Shown in pieces: positions 1 to 9,320 of a stretch of 21,299 nucleotides of DNA. Each line of letters begins with the position of its first letter. Position 1 is the first letter of the stretch. Source of the DNA: Smittium mucronatum (lineage: Eukaryota; Kickxellomycota; Harpellomycetes; Harpellales; Legeriomycetaceae); NCBI GenBank assembly GCA_001953115.1, contig LSSL01005571.1, positions 1 through 21,299 of the forward strand, given 5' to 3'. Below the pieces are notes generated by a model. The model made no database searches, was not told the origin of the DNA, and saw only the letters and a program-made list of their open reading frames with translations. The translations under genes and the position numbers were made by a program.

Positions 1-412
1 GGGATATTTGGATATAGAAAAAAACCAAAAGCAAAGAATAAAAAAATAAACTATAAAAGCCGTTTGTAGGGTCATAATGAACAGGGGGACACCGAGAAAA
101 ATTGAAGATATAATACTTTTCTAAGCGTCACGAAAACTTATTAAAATAAAATACACATTTTAAAGATCTAATTTTATACGCACAGTATACAGATTCTAAC
201 TTTATTTACTAATAATTTTTATTAAATCATACCTCTATTATATAGCTTTTATTAATAAATTATAATTCACAACAAATATCCGTTACAATTATAAAAGAAA
301 CTAAACAAAAAATAAAAAGAACATAAAACACAAAAAAAAAAAACATCCATTACTTTTAATTTACAATCTTAAATCTTAATCCCCTATTAGTATACCCAAT
401 TAATTAAACAAA
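1..412. other. Left flank, AT-rich, mostly non-coding
   Basis: No gene is supported here. The first ~100 bases are less AT-rich and contain a short frame (GIFGYRKKPKAKNKK) followed by a Gly-His that could be a ruined gag zinc knuckle; see the finding. From about 110 to 412 the sequence is AT-rich and includes an A12 run at 332-343, a TATAAAAG at 291-298 and a CCCC at 381-384, about 30 bases before the ATG at 413. This stretch could hold the 5' LTR or leader of the following retroelement. I could not find a copy of the sequence that follows the element's 3' end, so the 5' LTR is not demonstrated. Confidence 0.5.
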
Positions 413-739
413 ATGACTACTGAAAGTATTGCTGCTCATGAAAAGGAACACTTCCAAGAGGTTCCGACTAATTCGACTGTGCCGATAGTTCTAAGGAAGA
501 AAGGGCATACCGAAAAGAAAACTCTTCCACATATATATATATCAGCTGAGGATTTATATATAGGAAAGATTAGATTTAGAACATTTATACTGATTAGAAA
601 TCAGTCATATGGCATAATACCTGGTTCAAAACTTATTTTGCCAGCCAGTACTCATTACAAACCAATAGAATAAAAAATAATAGTAGGAATTGAAGGAATT
701 TTGGAATTTTACGAGATCAGTATCAATTTTAAAGGTTAA
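413..739 (+). pseudogene. Gypsy gag/protease remnant (protease C-terminal part)
   Basis: An ATG at 413 opens 86 codons to a TAA at 671-673. The same frame continues past this stop to a second TAA at 737-739. The C-terminal half reads like the end of a retroviral-type aspartic protease domain: a strand like IRFRTFILIRNQSYGIIPG, matching the family pattern in which a beta strand is followed by (Y/F)DIILG, then a linker ending in GIEGILEFYE before the RT. The catalytic DT/SG loop expected upstream is absent. The first ~30 codons (MTTESIAAHEKEH) do not look like protease and may be a gag start joined to protease by deletion. The frame is shared with the RT start at 743, so the two TAA codons are probably mutations inside one polyprotein. 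Protease assignment is moderate, based on position and pattern. Confidence 0.6.
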
Positions 740-994
740 ATAATGTCGGAGAATTTTTCGTATAGTGAGTGCATCGAAGAAATAATATCGGTGCTGAGTA
801 CAGTAAAAGGGGTATTTGATACTAACATAAGTATATTTAAAGCCGAGTATCTACAAAATTTGAGATTGAAGGGAAATAACCCGGTAAAATTCAGGGATAT
901 AAATTATAGTGCAGGTGAAATAAATAGATTGAAGGACCATATTGAAGATATGTACCCCGCGGGTTATACCAGGCCATTAAATAGTTCATAATAA
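740..994 (+). pseudogene. Gypsy reverse transcriptase, N-terminal fragment
   Basis: The frame runs from just after the TAA at 737-739 to tandem TAA TAA at 989-994. It carries the conserved entry into a gypsy RT domain: INYSAGEINRLKDHIEDM, then AGYTRPLNSS. This matches the family pattern in which a helix (E...L...I..ML..G.I.PS.SP) precedes the fingers. The residues before it (VFDTNISIFKAEYLQNLRLKG) fit the pre-RT spacer. What should follow is absent: the fingers and palm with the catalytic YxDD-type motif. The very next readable sequence, from 995 in the same frame, is the thumb, so the catalytic core has been deleted. The ATG at 743 is probably an internal methionine and not a true start. Confidence 0.88.
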
Positions 995-1225
995 TGTGTT
1001 TTCAGTGAAAAGTTAACCGAAACCAAGAAATTTATAAGAGTAAGAATATTTTTAGGGATGATTTTTTTCCGCAGAAGTTACACTAAGAGATTTACAGAGT
1101 TATTGTCCCTATTCTCATTTTCAACTAAGAATAAAAAATATTAACTGAAAGATGTACCCGATAATCAAGTAAATAAATTCAAAAAAGCTATGATAACGTC
1201 CTCAGTATTAACCTACTGAGATACT
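995..1225 (+). pseudogene. Gypsy RT thumb/connection fragment
   Basis: In the same frame as the RT start, this stretch reads VRIFLGMIFFRRSYTKRFTE, which fits the conserved gypsy RT thumb pattern (R.FLG...YYR.FI..F...). It continues through NKFKKAMITSSVLTY and DTSKPY, the standard connection to RNase H (F..LK..L...PVL..PD..KPF). In-frame stops occur at the places expected for Trp in the YW motif (a TAA near 1140) and near the Pro of the PD motif (TGA near 1217). Only about 20 codons separate the RT N-terminal block from this block. In intact gypsy elements well over a hundred residues, including the catalytic palm, lie between them. The match is strong in the sequence itself. Confidence 0.88.
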
Positions 1226-1231
1226 TCAAAA

Positions 1232-1612
1232 CCATATAAACCTTAAAAGATGCACCATATGTCGGAATAAGCCCAGAAATCTACCAAAAAAATAAAAATA
1301 AATTAAAACCAATTTCATACGCAAGCAGAAAATTGATATCAGCTGAAGTAAACACAGTGCAATAGACTAAGAAGAATTAGAAGTAGTTTTTGGATTTGAG
1401 TGATTTCATCATTATCTTTATTGCACAAAAGCTAATTATCTAACGACCACAGAGATATGATGAAATCCCCGAATTTGAAGATCTCAGAGGTAAAATAGCC
1501 AGATGGAATTCAGCTTTACAGAATTATGATTTTGAGTTATAAAATATAAAGAGTCTGAATAATGTATTGGAAGACGCACTAACCAGATCATTTCACGAAG
1601 ATGTGAAATAAA
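1232..1612 (+). pseudogene. Gypsy RNase H remnant
   Basis: The RNase H domain is spread over three frames. The first piece (about 1235-1363) carries KDAP at the TDAS position, so the first catalytic Asp is kept, and then the hallmark ISYASRKLISAEVN with the catalytic Glu. The reading shifts near 1360 to a frame giving EELEVVFGF and FHHYL, where a TGA stands at the usual Arg before FHHYL. It shifts again near 1441 to give KIARWNSALQNYDFEL, an in-frame TAA, then NNVLEDALTRS, which fits the family ending N.VADALSR. Three or more stops and two frame changes make it non-functional. The fused domain normally removes the RNA strand during reverse transcription. Confidence 0.92.
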
Positions 1613-1962
1613 ACAGAGTCCCAATTGATACACATACTTCAATATCATTTGTCATTATAGGGAGAAATTACCCGAAATATAATATTAAACCAGGTATGAA
1701 TTCAAAATTTTATTGTGATAAAGCTACATTCAGCAAGGCAGAGAGATTATCAGATGTAAAAAAATGCTATAATGATTAGGAATATGGTTTAAAATATTAT
1801 ATGAACGAGACATTTACTCATGAATCTACAGATTTAGCTATGTCGGTCCGGGAAAAATTAGAGGAATTACAAAATAATGATAGAAGAATAAAATCACATT
1901 TAATTATTTTAAATAAAGATGTAAGAAACAAAAATGAAAATAAAATATCCAAGGTCATGTAA
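1613..1962 (+). pseudogene. Pol linker between RNase H and integrase
   Basis: The frame that ends RNase H (NNVLEDALTRS) runs on from 1441 to a TAA at 1960-1962 with only a few stops: a TAA near 1540, a TAA near 1608 and a TAG near 1777. In the gypsy family this linker joins RNase H to the integrase zinc finger and is poorly conserved in sequence. Here it ends with a helix-like ELQNNDRRIKSHLI, similar in character to the region that precedes the integrase N-terminus. It is the best-kept stretch of the element, with roughly 115 codons in one frame. I see no extra domain in it. Its assignment rests on position and frame continuity. Confidence 0.7.
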
Positions 1963-1964
1963 AA

Positions 1965-2215
1965 GGATCAGGGTTGAAATTCAAAATGGCAAAAGGAGAT
2001 AAGCTAATGATTTTGGTTCCTGAAGCTATGAAGAAAATTGTATTATAAATGACCAAAATACGCCCAAAATGGGATACTTGGGATTCAAAAGAACTCTGGA
2101 GAAATCAAAAGAGGGTCATTATTAGAAAAAAATGTTTAGAAATGTTTTTGATTTTCTAGAAATTTCCGAAAATGCTAATTTTCTAAACACAGTATAATTT
2201 AATCAGCATAAAATC
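1965..2215 (+). pseudogene. Gypsy integrase N-terminal (HHCC) region, ruined zinc finger
   Basis: A frame starting near 1965 gives KGDKLMILVPEAMKKIVL, which fits the conserved lead-in to gypsy integrase (...LVVP..LR..IL). Near 2048 the reading moves to another frame: DQNTPKMGYLGFKRTLEK, then HY followed by TAG where Trp is expected, then KKMFRNVFDFLEI. This is the family pattern HD...GH.G..KT......YYWP.M...V..YV..C..C. None of the four zinc ligands is clearly kept: the His pair reads Asn and Tyr, and the Cys pair falls in SENAN. The stop in place of Trp is a simple G-to-A change. The domain would not bind zinc. Confidence 0.85.
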
Positions 2216-2232
2216 TACAGCCGATTCAAGTT

Positions 2233-2715
2233 GGGAGGCCTTTTGAAATATTAGATATAGAATATGTAGGTCCACTTCCTACAAATAATATCTCAAATAG
2301 GTATCTGCTAGTGTTAATTGATTCATCTACAAAATGGATGGGGGTTATCACAGCTCAAAAATGAATTCCAAAAAAACAATAAATTTTTTTATGAAAAAAT
2401 AATAACAAAGTACGGAATATCAGAAAAAAATCTATCTGATAATGGGAGATCTTTTATAGGTTATCAGATGACAAAATTTTGCGATTTGTTTGGAATAAAT
2501 GGTTTATTACCATATTCTTATCATCCTAAAACAAAAGGTTTGATCGCACTTTTAAAACAGTGATAAGAGCATATATCATAACCAAAAATATTGTGAAGAA
2601 TACATTTGTTCCATTTCCTTTGTTTATTTCTCTTATATTCAAATTAATAAAAAAAATTTATGCCTTTGATTTGATGCACGGAAGGAAACCGTGCTTCCTG
2701 GATCTAATTATTTGA
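2233..2715 (+). pseudogene. Gypsy integrase catalytic core remnant (rve fold)
   Basis: Three frame segments cover the core. Positions 2233-2363 read GRPFEILDIEYVGPLP and YLLVLIDSSTKWM, the first beta strands of a retroviral-type integrase; the first acidic residue, usually Asp in the D..GP pattern, is Glu here (GAA at 2260-2262). Positions 2357-2560 read KYGISEKNLSDNGRSF with the second catalytic Asp in SDNG, then YHPKTKG, the conserved approach to the catalytic Glu. At 2542 a frame change gives DRTFKTVIRAY, so the catalytic Glu appears as Asp. Positions 2542-2715 end with AFDLMHGRKPCFLDLI, the typical end of the core (P.ELMYGR.P..P.DL). The ATG at 2318 is an out-of-frame accident. Confidence 0.93.
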
Positions 2716-2815
2716 AGATTTTGAAAAATTATAAATACTCTTTAGAATTAAAATCAAACGTTAAGTCATGGGATTCTTAGTTAAAAACTGCAACTTTAAT
2801 TTTAAATTCAAAAAC

Positions 2816-3076
2816 AAAAGAGAAAATTTAAGAAAGATACTATAAAACACATAGAAATAAAGGACATAAAGCTGGAGATAGGGTAATGATGAAAAAGGAA
2901 GGGTCAGATAAACGAATGAAAAAGAGTCTTAGTCCAGCGTACATCTGTCAATATCCATAACTGAAAAGATTGGTAGAGTTAGTTAAAGGGTAAAATTACA
3001 TAAAAGATCGGGACTCATAAACAGAATGGTTGTTCATTTTAAAAGAACAAAATCATATTATGGCGAGGATAAATAA
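2816..3076 (+). pseudogene. Gypsy integrase C-terminal domain remnant
   Basis: Two frame segments are readable. About 2823-2961 gives ERYYKTHRNKGHKAGDRV and then SLSPAYICQYP, matching the family pattern YYD........GD.V.........L...Y.GPY of the SH3-like integrase C-terminal domain. About 2999-3076 gives HKRSGLINRMVVHFKRTKSY and a stop at 3074-3076; this is the usual closing motif (VH...L...) of gypsy pol. A stop at 2959-2961 and a frame change separate the pieces. The stretch from 2716 to 2815 is too decayed to read with confidence. The TAA at 3074-3076 is my best estimate of the original pol terminus. Confidence 0.85.
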
Positions 3077-3084
3077 GTGTACAT

Positions 3085-3095
3085 GGAGAGGAGTG
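3085..3095 (+). promoter_or_regulatory. Possible polypurine tract and start of 3' LTR
   Basis: Nine bases after the pol stop a short purine run, GGAGAGGAG, is followed directly by TG. Gypsy elements usually have a purine tract that primes plus-strand DNA just before an LTR starting with TG. Position and sequence fit. However, no second copy of the following bases (TGTAATTTTAGAAC) was found upstream of 413, so the LTR is unproven. It could also be chance in purine-rich sequence. Confidence 0.25.
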
Positions 3096-5700
3096 TAATT
3101 TTAGAACTAAATAATATGGCGTTAGTGCATAATAAAATTAATGATATTTTATAAGATAGCATCTTACATTAATATAGTTCCTCCCCCTTTAATAAAGACT
3201 CTAATTATTCATTAACAAAACTTTCAACTATAACAGTTATGTCGTTTTTATTGATTTAAAAAAATTCACAAAACACGGATATTAAGAACTCTATGTCGAA
3301 AGCGATAAAATTAGAGAATATGAAATATGAAATTAAGTGAGATAAAAATTGTTTTACGTGATATTTATTTATTTATTTACTATTTTGCTATAGTTTTAAA
3401 ATGATTTTTTTAGTAATTTATAGTCTAAAGACGCGAGTGTAAATAAGTTTGCGATTCCAATCGTACCTTCAATTTCTTTTGCATATATATTTGTGTTTGT
3501 GATCTCCACTTTTTGAGTTTGTGAATGAGATTGCATTTTTTGATGTGTTTGAAACTGCATTAATATTCAAAATTGCTTTTAAAATCCTATTCCTATTAAA
3601 ATTAATCTTTTATTTTTTTTTAGAATTTTTTATGATAATCGATTAAAAAGTTATTTAAATATTATGAATGTGGCATAAATGACTTGATAAATTTAAAATA
3701 AGAAATTTATCACATTTTTATGATCAAAGTGTAGTTTTATTCTAAAGCCAATTCAATATAATAAATAAAAATTCAATAAATAGAAAATTCTATAAAAATA
3801 AAAATAAAAAGAATCTTTCCTAGCTTTTTTTGAAATATATATGGATTTAAATAGATTTTTTTCAAAAATATTATTAGATTTTTAAATGAAATGTTTGTAA
3901 AAAAAACTAAATAAGTTTTTGAAATACCTTTAGTGCTAAATGAATTCGTAAAATCACAAATAAATATTTTTTAAGAGGCTGAATGTATAATATTTTGTGA
4001 AAAAATCAAAACATAAATATGTATATCAATAATTTATGCTAATTAATTATAAATTAATAATTAGTCTATTCAGACAAAAATTAAAAAAGAAAAGAAATTT
4101 TTTAATATGTATGGTCTTAATATATCAAAAAATAAATGCATGTGCCATATAAAGCGCAAATACTAATGCAATAGCGGTCCCAAAAGAAAAGAATAAACAA
4201 CACCAAAATTAAGTAATAAAATCTTAATTACCCAAAACACAATTTAGATATTTCGGAATTTATGCTTTTGGCACAGAAGTCATTTTAATAGTAGTTCTTA
4301 GTGTTTTTTTTTTTTTTAAAAATTCTGCAATATTTAACTTTTATACTTGAATTTTTCTATATGTTTTTACCATTTTCAACTAGTTCAAGTCATACTTTTC
4401 TATTATTTTTTTTTCTTTTTCACTTTTATGATCCAAAAAACAGTATTTTCATTAAAGATAGGATATTATTAGGTCAACCCATTAATTTTTTTATGGAGAA
4501 ACTACTAAAAAGAATAAAGATTATTCCAAATTTCCACTGGATATTTTAAAATTAATCGCATAATCATTGCCGAATTTTTTTTTGATGTAATACTAAGTTC
4601 AAAAAAAATATTAGTTCAATATTGCATAATTAAAATATGAGGTATCTCAAAATCGCTATTAAATCTCAAAACCATATAAAACATATTTACCTTCAAATAT
4701 CGATTTTTTTTTTGAGTTCAAAAATTGATTTATTGAGACAAAATTCATACAGCTATTTCTCTAATGAACCCAAGAGAAAAAAAGCGCATGGAATCAACTC
4801 GCGTTGAAAATATATTTCATTTATTTAAATGTATAAACTATGCTTATGCAAATCTGTTATTTATTTTTTTGCCCAAAATTTAACTGGTTTGTTAACATGA
4901 AAAATCAAACAAGTTTTGAATTTAATATTAAAAAAAATGAATCATAAATAATATAATCGGGATAATTTTAGCAATACCGCATTTTAAATTTTTTTTTTCT
5001 CAAGCGTATGTAAATCTTGTTTACCTGAAATAAAAAAAACATTTACTAATGCATTTATATATTGAATTCAATTCAAATAAACCATTGGCAATTTTAATGT
5101 TAAATAAAACATTTTTTATTAATAGTGTTTGTTATTAGACCTTTTTAATACCTAAAAGATAATTGTTTTATAGATTTAGATGATCAATTAAATATAACTG
5201 ATCATAGAAATATAGTTTAATATAGATTTTTTCGGAGAACGAAAAGCAAAAAATGTTTTTTTAACGCATAGAAAAAAATGCTAAAGAATATTCAGCTGCA
5301 TAATCGATTTATTATAAGAAGCATACAAACCCAAGAATAACTAAAATATTATCGTAAAAAAAGTTCAACTTAAAAAAATTATGATTAATAACATAAAAAA
5401 CCATTTCAATTTGGAGGGTTTTTACTAATTTGATAAATTATCAATAAAAAAAATCATAATAAAAAATTAATTCTATTATTTTTATAAAGATATTTTTTTG
5501 GAGTAATCCTAAAATAAAATAGTTTCGAATATACCTTATTTAACTTAGTTAAAAAAATGAAATTAACGCTTTTTGAAAATATAAAGAAAAACCAAAGAGA
5601 TTTTAACTCTTTTTATAACAGATTTTAGAATATTTACAATAATAAAGTATTATCTTTAGTGCTATAAAGTTTAAATATGAGCATATCTCAAATTTTTTGT
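3096..5700. other. AT-rich region without a supported gene, part 1
   Basis: The first ~200 bases may be the 3' LTR or tail of the gypsy remnant; they hold a CCCCC in a T-rich context at 3183-3187 and an AATAAA at 3191-3196. Around 3420-3560 the G+C is slightly higher and the minus strand has a 54-codon frame (3560-3396) beginning MQFQTHQKMQSHSQTQK; that length is expected by chance here. A T14 run lies at 4304-4317, followed by an 82-codon frame with no recognisable motif. Nothing else of structure or coding character stands out. Confidence 0.6.
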
Positions 5701-8700
5701 ATCTATACTAATAATAAGTGCACATATTGGGTATCATGTTCATTGAACGTTATATTATTATTTTTATACTCCTCGTTAGCCCGTTCTATTAAAACTTGAG
5801 GATTAGGATTCTATAAATACAGATATATCTTAAACACAATAGTAACCAAGAATGTTAACTTGTAAGGAAAATTAATGTTATTTTGTTGATTTTTTTAACT
5901 GGATAAAATTTCTAAAGAAAAAAACACATTCTTTGAATCAAAACTTCACAATTAACTTTTTGAAAAGCTAATAGTTTGAATTGTTTCTTTTTAATTTTTT
6001 TTAATATATCCGATTTGAAATAACGAAATAGCGAGATTGCAAAAATTGCTGTCATATCAAGTAAGATGAAAAATATACTAAACTAACCATAATTTCAAAT
6101 TTTAATTTATTGATTCAGTTGGAGAATCCAAAAAGATAGGATGCGTTATTTATTCGATAAAAAATTCTTTTTAAAAAATTATCATTTTGATATTTGTATC
6201 TGTATCCGATTTTTATGAAAAAAGATGCATTTTTTCCTAAATCAAAATTTTTTGTAACATAAAATTTTTTAATAAAAAATTGCAGAGGATAAATTAAACT
6301 AATTCTTAATTTTAAATTTCTACCATAAATTTTTTGACTATGTTACACCCAAAAACGACTGAATTTTAGCAAATGGTTTTAAACAGGAAAAAAAAATAGT
6401 TAAAATTATACTAACATCAAATTGCTAAGATACGATTGAAAATCGTTTTTTTTTCTAACTATTATAATTGGGAATGTTAAAAAACTTTTTAAAAAATAAA
6501 AATAAAGGGTTAGTAGTTAGTTTAAGAATAACGTATCGTGAAATTAATGTATATAGAACCTTTATTTTTGAATTAAATTTGATTTGTAGTCTATTATTTG
6601 AAATTAAATATATTTTTCTAAATTTAAAAAATAAATTAAAAAATAATCTTTTTGAATTATTTCCGACATAGTTTAATTTTATCAAAGTGAATTTAATTTT
6701 TCTAATTTCTTAATTCCCTTCAACTAAAAATATCTTAGGGTCAATTCTAAATTATTTTATTTTAATTACGTAGCTTATCGATTAAGGGGTATTATAGACT
6801 GTAACTATCATTTATAACACGAGTAGAATATTCATAAGCTTTTAATAACACTGGTTTATATACTTATACATCCACAGTAGGTTATGTAATTAGATAAAAA
6901 TAAGCATTTTGTATGATTATACCTTTTTTATTTAATATTGCGTTATTAAATGAGTCTATGAGATCTTAAAATTGTTCTCTGATTCATGAATTATTTATAA
7001 AATTTCGCAAAAAATGATTTTTTGCCAAAAGTAAAAAAAAGTCTCTGTTTTCGTATTTTTTATCTAAATTGTCCTCAAATTTTATTTCAAAAAGTTATAT
7101 AATATTTTTTTGCTCGCTTAGAAGCCATTTGAAATTTTATTAATTCCTAAGCCTCAAAAAATCATAATAAATCTATTATAAAAAATTACTGAAAATAAAT
7201 AATCTAAAATAAAAAATAATAGACTTTATCCGAGAAATAAAAATTTTAATTAGTTAAAATATACATAGGTGTTAATCATCTGATTTATCCCATTATAAAA
7301 ATAAAACTATTTTTAGAGCTGAGCTTTTGTACTGAAAAAGGTTTTAGAATTTTTTACATTAACCAAAATAAATTTCTTTGAATTATCCAACTGGAAGAAT
7401 ATTTTATTTTATTTTATAAATTATGAAAACTCTCTAAATTTATTTTATTTTTCTTTTTGGATAAATATTTAGGAAAAAAAAAATCACTTTTGAGTTTTTT
7501 TTATTAAATAAAATTGAATCCGCGTTTAAAGAAGATTATAGCAGTATTTTATAAAAAAATCCTTTGTAGCTTTAAGGATTCACCTATTACTATTTGAAAT
7601 AGCCATTTAAAATCTATTAGAGGTGTCCAATTTTTTCAATTTCACAAAAAACTATGAATAAAAATTCACACCCTCACTCAGTATTATAGCTTAAAAAAGT
7701 AATATAAATATATATTTTTAAATAAAAAAATGAAATCAATTAATAGAATAACTTTGTATTATAATTTTAAAAAAAATCTGATTGTATTCAAAAAAACGCA
7801 ATATGGGTACTTTTTCCACATAATCGATAGTAAATTTAAATTGAGACCTAACTAAATTAATATATTCATTTGATTTTTTTTATTTATGCATGAATATCTA
7901 TTTTTAGATTGTAAAATTTTAAATACTTTAATATTAATAATCCCATTTATCATGCCAAAATAGGCTTAATATTTAATATTATGATAATTATAAAAGAATC
8001 AAATATTGACTAAATAACAGGAATGTTTGTTTGTTATTTTTAACTATAAATATTTTCATGTCTTTTATAACTTCTTAAGATCTTCTATTATCGGATCCAA
8101 AAAGAGTAATTAGTTTTCCTCTGAATTTTTAGTTCATGTTTCCGCTTCAAATCATATATACTTAAAAATACAATTTTAATTTTTTTAAGAAAAACCGACA
8201 CAATTTAGTCATGCCATATTATTTAAGATATTTATTTGGGTGATTTCTTTTAATCTTTGTATTTTTTCTTCTTGATAAATGTGAAACAAATATACATAAT
8301 GTAAAAAGCATAAATGAAAGTGGCGATTGAATTTTAGGTCTTATCCCATTCAATGTTAAAATACTGAATTTTTAATTTTTTCAATTTTTTTGAACTTTTT
8401 TTCTTATCAACTAATATTTTTATTGTCTTTTAGGGAATTTATTGAGTAAAGTATTTTAAATATTATCAATTGTTAAAAAGTTTGAGAATAAAGACGATTT
8501 ATGTACAGTTTATGTTGAATTAAAGATTTTCTATGATAAAAAAGATAAAATTTATTTTCATTGAGGATTTATTAATAATGCTGAAAAAAAAGCTTTTATA
8601 TTATTAATAATTGACGTCATTATTATTTGTTCCTATTGAAATGGTAATTTTTACACCAAAAAAGTTTTTTTGCTCAATTTCCTTGTTTTACAGGAGCTAT

Positions 8701-9320
8701 CCAAGTAAAAATTTATTTATTTAAATTTACAAGTTTAAAATCATAGGTTGGCTTCTTTTTTTTTTAATGGGAGCTTTCTTTAGTTATTAATTATTAAAAA
8801 TTTAATACTGCTTTTTTTCTTTATGATTATTATTTAAATAAGATGAGATGAATTTTACAGTATGATTATATGTAGCTCAGAATATAATATAATGTCATAT
8901 GTAAATATTTTTTTCGAATACGTATTGTATTTTCTGATTTGATAGCTATGTTATTGATATTTTATTTTCAAATAATATTACTTTTGAATACTAGAAATAT
9001 GTTATCGAATGGAAGAATAAAATAGTTAATAATATTATCACCAGAGAATTAACCGGTGAATTTACAATGATTCTTTTGAATTTTTATTTATTTATTTTGA
9101 TACACTTATCATTATATATACATAATATATCTTTTATGTTAAAAGTGTAAATTGGGTTAGGGATCAACAAATTTTTTAAAAAAGTACTATTCTTTTCATA
9201 ATAAAAAAATATTGGGTTAAGGCTCTTTACTTTTATTATTATCTTGTCAATATTTTTCTAAATGTTAACATATTACACCTTATAATAAACTATTTAACCC
9301 GGTATCCGCTATTCCTTAAT
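5701..9320. other. AT-rich region without a supported gene, part 2
   Basis: The sequence is dominated by A and T runs with stops in all frames. Two overlapping opposite-strand frames of about 70 codons near 6455-6685 are composition artefacts made of Lys, Asn, Phe, Ile and Leu codons. A motif ATTGGGTTA occurs at 9151 and again at 9211, exactly 60 bases apart, and is listed separately. I see no RNA gene or transposon protein remnant. Confidence 0.6.
9151..9224 (+). repeat. Two copies of ATTGGGTTA spaced 60 bases apart
   Basis: ATTGGGTTAGGGATC at 9151 and ATTGGGTTAAGGCTC at 9211 match at 12 of 15 positions in an otherwise G-poor region. Sequence on either side is only weakly alike, so this is either an old tandem duplication of 60 bases or coincidence. 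Confidence 0.35.

Larger units (their letters stand above)
413..3076 (+). mobile_element. Degenerate Ty3/gypsy-type LTR retrotransposon (pol remnant)
   Basis: Pieces of a gypsy-class pol polyprotein follow one another in canonical order: protease end, RT N-terminus, RT thumb/connection, RNase H, linker, integrase zinc-binding region, integrase catalytic core, integrase C-terminus. RNase H before integrase, with integrase last, is the Ty3/gypsy order and excludes Ty1/copia. The reading moves between frames about ten times and crosses many stops, so no functional protein can be made. Positions 413-1225 stay in a single frame despite a large internal loss. No gag of normal length is seen. LTRs were not found at either end, apart from a possible polypurine tract and TG at 3085-3095. 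The identity is secure; the family within gypsy is unknown. Confidence 0.95.

Noticed and set aside
2318..2350. ATG at 2318 as a gene start
   Set aside because: The first codons are out of frame with integrase, which here reads LIDSSTKWM in another frame. Only the part from about 2357 is genuine integrase.
413..3076. Alternative genetic code, with TAA/TAG/TGA as sense codons
   Set aside because: Stops occur at expected Lys, Trp, Arg and Pro positions without a consistent meaning, and about ten frame changes are also present. Decay explains both.
3396..3560. 54-codon minus-strand frame with Gln-rich start
   Set aside because: Many frames of this length are expected by chance. No homology was recognised, though its composition is slightly less AT-biased.
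4301..4549. 82-codon plus-strand frame starting in a T run
   Set aside because: It has hydrophobic Phe/Leu/Ser content from T-rich sequence and no motif. One or two frames of this length are expected by chance at this composition.
6455..6685. Overlapping frames of 76 codons (-) and 67 codons (+)
   Set aside because: They are mirror images of the same AT-rich stretch, with only Lys, Asn, Ile, Phe and Leu bias and no family resemblance.
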